From positions 1 through 7,947 of the forward strand of contig WJLC01000035.1 in NCBI GenBank assembly GCA_014728745.1: 7,947 nt of DNA, in the 5' to 3' direction. Under the pieces are notes generated by a model. The model was given only the letters and a program-made list of their open reading frames with translations, was not told the DNA's origin and made no database searches. Shown piece by piece: positions 5,732 to 7,947 of this stretch (positions are counted from its first letter, which is position 1; each line of letters starts with the position of its first letter). The translations under genes and the position numbers were made by a program. The stretch comes from Candidatus Pacearchaeota archaeon (GTDB lineage: Archaea > Nanobdellota > Nanobdellia > Pacearchaeales > GW2011-AR1).

Positions 5732-6487
5732 ATGGCTAAAAATTTCAAAAGACCAGATGGAAGAAAAAATAATGAGCACAGACCAATAAAAGCAAAAGTA
5801 GGAATTATTCCTAATGCAGACGGAAGTGCAATGTTCTCTACAGGAGATACTATTGCAATAGCAGCTGTTTATGGGCCAAGGCAAATGCATCCACAGCACA
5901 AGCAAGATCCTGAAAAAGGTGTCTTGAGATGCACATATACTATGAATAGTTTTTCTGTTTCAGATAGAATAAGGCCAGGTCCAAGCAGAAGAAGCATGGA
6001 AATTGGGAAAATAACTCAGTGGGCTTTAGAACCTGCAGTAATGCTAGAAAAATTTCCAAGCACTGTTGTTGATGTTCACATTAATATAATACAAGCAGAT
6101 GCAGGAACTAGATGTGCAGGGATTAATGCGGCATCAATGGCTCTTGCACATGCAGGAATACCAATGAAAGGGCTTATATCAAGTATTTCAGTGGGAAAAT
6201 TAGACAAAAATGTTGTTGTTGACCTAAGCAAAGAAGAAGAGGATTTTGAAGAAGGAGAAGGAGCAACAGATATTCCAATCTCAATGACTTCTGACAAAGA
6301 ACTTACTCATATTCAATTAGACGGTAAAATAGACAAAAAGCAACTTAAAGAAGCTATAAAATTAGCAGAAGAAGCTTGCGAAGAAATAAAGAAAATACAA
6401 ACAAAAGCACTAAAAGAATCATTGGGAAATGAAGAGAGTGTAGATGAAGATAAAGACAAAGATAAAAACAAGGAGAAAAGTGAATAA
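5732..6487 (+). CDS. rrp41: Exosome catalytic subunit Rrp41 (RNase PH fold)
   Basis: Active subunit of the exosome ring: phosphate-dependent 3'-5' degradation and, in reverse, A-rich tailing of RNA. Visible family features are FKRPDGRK (5-11), TGDTIAIAAVYGP (37-49), the paired arginines Arg86-Arg87 in GPSRRSMEIG, the phosphate-site stretch QADAGTRCAGINAAS (121-135), and the acidic motif beginning VVDLSKEEEDF. The two metal aspartates appear to be Asp171 and Asp180, the second in TDIPISM. As I recall other archaeal Rrp41 proteins, these lie six apart in an EED-xxG-xAD-x-P pattern; here they are nine apart, and the extra segment includes a GAAGGA tandem at the DNA level. The C-terminus (about 230-251) is an Asp, Lys and Glu-rich tail. 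Length 251 is near normal. A GGAG ends 15 bases upstream of the ATG. Rrp42 follows after five bases, as expected for the 1:1 ring partners. Confidence 0.97.
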   Translation: MAKNFKRPDGRKNNEHRPIKAKVGIIPNADGSAMFSTGDTIAIAAVYGPRQMHPQHKQDPEKGVLRCTYTMNSFSVSDRIRPGPSRRSMEIGKITQWALEPAVMLEKFPSTVVDVHINIIQADAGTRCAGINAASMALAHAGIPMKGLISSISVGKLDKNVVVDLSKEEEDFEEGEGATDIPISMTSDKELTHIQLDGKIDKKQLKEAIKLAEEACEEIKKIQTKALKESLGNEESVDEDKDKDKNKEKSE

Positions 6488-6492
6488 ATAAA

Positions 6493-7287
6493 ATGGAAAC
6501 ACCAACAATAACTGCAAATAGAATAAGACAATATTTACTAGAAGATAAAAGATTTGATGGAAGAGATCCTGATGAATTCAGGGACTTGGAAATAGAAATG
6601 GACATATCTAAAAAAGCAGAAGGTTCAGTAAAAGTTAAACTAGGTAAAACAGAAGTTATAGTAGGTGTGAAAATGGGTGTTATGGAACCATATCCAGATT
6701 CTCCTGACAAAGGAAATCTTATCACAACTGCAGAATTACTTCCTTTAAGCTCTCCAAGAGTTGAAAGAGGAAGACCAGGAATAGAATCAATTGAGATTGG
6801 AAGAGTTATTGATAGATGTATAAGAGAAAGCGGTTTTATTGATTTTGAAAAACTATGCATAAAAGAAGGAGAAAAAGTTTGGACTATTTTCATTGATATT
6901 TATTCTATTAACGACGATGGAAATATACTTGATGCTGCTGCTATTGGGACAGTAATCGCATTAAAAAATGCTAAAATGCCTAAATATGATGAAAAAGAAG
7001 AAAAGCTTCTTCATGATGAACATACTGACAAAAGCATACCATTGACTAAGGAGATACCACTTTCACTAACAATATACAAGATAGGAGATAAATTCATTGT
7101 TGATCCTACAAGAGAAGAAGAGGACATCATTGAAGCAAGAGTTACAATAGGAAGTTATGAAGGAAGCATATCATCGATTCAAAAAGGTGAAGAAAGTTCT
7201 TTGACAATTGACCAAATGTCAGAGGTATTGGATATGAATGAAAAAGTTTGGAACAATATTTTCAAACAAATAAAAAAGCATTTATAA
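6493..7287 (+). CDS. rrp42: Exosome non-catalytic ring subunit Rrp42
   Basis: RNase PH-fold partner of Rrp41; three Rrp41-Rrp42 dimers form the exosome hexamer, Rrp42 shaping the RNA path and the active-site interface without catalysis itself. Family features are RFDGRDPDEFRDLEIE (20-35), GSVKVKLGKTEVIVGVK (44-60), SSPRVERGRPGIESIEIGRVIDRCIRES seen at 86-113, the VWTIFIDIYSINDDGNILDAA stretch (129-149) and VDPTREEEDIIEARVTIG (203-220). The catalytic aspartate pair of Rrp41 is absent, as normal for Rrp42. Length 264 matches archaeal homologues, and it ends in KQIKKHL without the charged tail seen on its neighbours. Two TAA codons in a row close the gene (7285-7290). The start ATG lies five bases after the rrp41 stop, with a GGAG 17 bases upstream inside the rrp41 tail. 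The 35-base gap after it is the longest in the chain from psmA to rpoK. Confidence 0.96.
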   Translation: METPTITANRIRQYLLEDKRFDGRDPDEFRDLEIEMDISKKAEGSVKVKLGKTEVIVGVKMGVMEPYPDSPDKGNLITTAELLPLSSPRVERGRPGIESIEIGRVIDRCIRESGFIDFEKLCIKEGEKVWTIFIDIYSINDDGNILDAAAIGTVIALKNAKMPKYDEKEEKLLHDEHTDKSIPLTKEIPLSLTIYKIGDKFIVDPTREEEDIIEARVTIGSYEGSISSIQKGEESSLTIDQMSEVLDMNEKVWNNIFKQIKKHL

Positions 7288-7293
7288 TAAAGG

Positions 7294-7303
7294 TTTAAGA
7301 TAT
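7294..7303 (+). promoter_or_regulatory. TATA-like sequence before rpoK
   Basis: TTTAAGATAT is centred about 25 bases before the rpoK ATG, the right distance for a leaderless internal promoter in the 35-base gap after rrp42. An AGGT at 7305-7308, 14 bases before the ATG, is the alternative explanation as a distal ribosome binding site. The match to the TATA consensus is modest. Confidence 0.3.
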
Positions 7304-7322
7304 TAGGTAACAGGATTAAAAA

Positions 7323-7799
7323 ATGAATGCAGTTAAAAAAACAGAAAATTTCAGTAAATATGAAGTTGCTAGAATTCTAGGAGCAAGAGCATTGCAGATT
7401 GCAATGAATGCACCTTTGCTAATTAAAATAAAGCAAGAAGATTTAGAAGATATTAAATTTGATGCATTAAAAATAGCAGAGATAGAGTTTAAATCAGGAA
7501 TATTACCTATATCTATCAAGAAACCTCTTCCTAAAAAGAGAATAAGAAAGCTTCAAAGAGAAAAAGATAAAAAAATGACAGACAGGCAAAAGAAAGCAAT
7601 TGAAAAGAAAGAAGAAAAAGAAATAGTGAATGAGGGTGAGATAATGGAATTAGCTAATGTTAAGGAAGAAAAAGAAGAGGGAACAAGTGAAGAAGAACCT
7701 GAAAAGGCGCCAGGGAAAGTTCCTGGAAAACCAGAAGAAAAAGAAGAGCCGCAAGGAAAAATTTCTGAAGAGCAAGTTAACAAGGCAAAAAATGCTTAA
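7323..7799 (+). CDS. rpoK: RNA polymerase subunit K (RpoK, Rpb6/omega family) with long charged C-terminal tail
   Basis: Small assembly subunit of archaeal RNA polymerase, equivalent to bacterial omega and eukaryotic Rpb6, which clamps the largest subunit. The core covers about residues 10-70 and shows the full family signature: SKYEVARILGARALQIAM (11-28), APLLI (30-34), then IAEIEFKSGILPISIKKPLP (51-70). Archaeal RpoK normally ends near here, at about 55-95 residues. This protein continues for almost 90 more residues: a basic stretch (71-95), then a Glu/Lys-rich region with Pro-Gly repeats (EKAPGKVPGKPEEK at 127-140), with no recognisable fold. The reading frame is intact through both parts, so the tail looks genuine, not a frameshift. 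RpoK after rrp42 is not the arrangement I recall as standard for the exosome superoperon, in which rpl37ae and rpoP commonly follow. It may be co-transcribed or have its own promoter. Confidence 0.92.
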   Translation: MNAVKKTENFSKYEVARILGARALQIAMNAPLLIKIKQEDLEDIKFDALKIAEIEFKSGILPISIKKPLPKKRIRKLQREKDKKMTDRQKKAIEKKEEKEIVNEGEIMELANVKEEKEEGTSEEEPEKAPGKVPGKPEEKEEPQGKISEEQVNKAKNA

Positions 7800-7906
7800 T
7801 TACTTGTTTGGAATCTTTGAATAAGGAACATAAGATGAATTTAGAAGGAAAATCTGAAAAAGCATAAGAAAAGAATTAAAAAGATAGGTGATGTTTTTAT
7901 ATTAAC
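7800..7906. other. AT-rich intergenic stretch after rpoK
   Basis: No convincing gene is seen. A ten-codon ATG ORF (7834-7866) is too short to credit. There is no strong oligo-T terminator beyond short T runs. The right end holds the ribosome binding site of the next gene, so transcription may continue from rpoK. Confidence 0.4.
7886..7892 (+). promoter_or_regulatory. Shine-Dalgarno-like AGGTGAT, 14 bases from the start
   Basis: AGGTGAT is a seven-base match to the archaeal Shine-Dalgarno consensus (GGAGGTGAT), the best in the window, yet 14 bases separate it from the ATG at 7907. The same long spacing is seen before rrp41, rrp42, rrp4 and rpoK. It supports the ATG at 7907 as a real start. 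Confidence 0.45.
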
Positions 7907-7947
7907 ATGGTTGTAATAAAAAAAGTAACTGCCACAGACCTAAAAGA
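7907..7947 (+). CDS. Start of an unidentified gene, cut by the window end
   Basis: An ATG at 7907 opens MVVIKKVTATDLK and runs off the end of the window. The frame has a stop 18 bases upstream (TGA at 7889), so this is the first possible ATG. The AGGTGAT upstream supports it. Thirteen residues are too few for any family call. Confidence 0.5.
   Translation, partial: MVVIKKVTATDLK

Noticed and set aside
5639..5905. Minus-strand open frame opposite the Rrp4 tail and Rrp41 start
   Set aside because: The long Phe/Leu/Ile runs are the reverse complement of the Lys/Glu tail codons of rrp4; there is no independent sign of a gene.
6354..6893. 179-codon open frame on the minus strand across the rrp41-rrp42 junction
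   Set aside because: Its Ser/Leu/Phe/Ile-rich translation is the typical complement of Lys/Glu-rich coding sequence, and both plus-strand genes here are certain.

Overview
The window is a low-GC archaeal segment. The evidence is a run of genes found together only in Archaea: RNase P Pop5 subunit, proteasome alpha, SBDS/Sdo1, exosome Rrp4, Rrp41 and Rrp42, and RNA polymerase subunit K. TATA-like promoters and apparently leaderless or short-leader starts agree with this. High AT content, small proteins and lysine/glutamate-rich tails suggest a reduced-genome archaeon of the DPANN type (Woesearchaeota or Pacearchaeota-like), but that placement is inference.

Layout. Positions 27-2446 are on the minus strand and read from right to left: an archaeal RNase J (5'-3' exonuclease family, 2446-1088), a 166-residue protein with a small helical N-terminus, a disordered linker and one C-terminal membrane helix (984-484), and one base later a four-helix membrane protein (482-27). 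A 231-base divergent intergenic region (2447-2677) holds promoters for both directions, two 19-bp dyads of identical 8-3-8 geometry, and a TAATCTTTA repeat. Rightward come Pop5 (2678-2965), a small two-helix membrane protein (3045-3272), an AT-rich leader with a good BRE/TATA element (3273-3431), and then the tightly packed psmA, SBDS, rrp4, rrp41, rrp42 chain (3432-7287). After a 35-base gap comes rpoK with a long charged tail (7323-7799). The first 13 codons of an unidentified gene begin at 7907.

Biology. The rightward genes are a variant of the conserved archaeal exosome-proteasome superoperon. They link tRNA 5' maturation (RNase P), ribosome maturation (SBDS), 3'-5' RNA decay (exosome), protein decay (proteasome) and transcription (RpoK). 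RNase J placed divergently adds the 5'-3' decay arm, so both RNA decay directions meet at one intergenic region.

Points to follow up: the paired dyads in the divergent promoter; an apparent three-residue insertion between the two catalytic aspartates of Rrp41; charged C-terminal tails on SBDS, Rrp4, Rrp41 and RpoK but not Rrp42; an unidentified small membrane protein inside the cluster; and GGAG or AGGT motifs at an unusually long distance (14-18 bases) from several starts. I saw no tRNA, rRNA, CRISPR array, insertion sequence or transposase. I do not see a clearly new multi-gene system; the novelty here is in details of a known superoperon.
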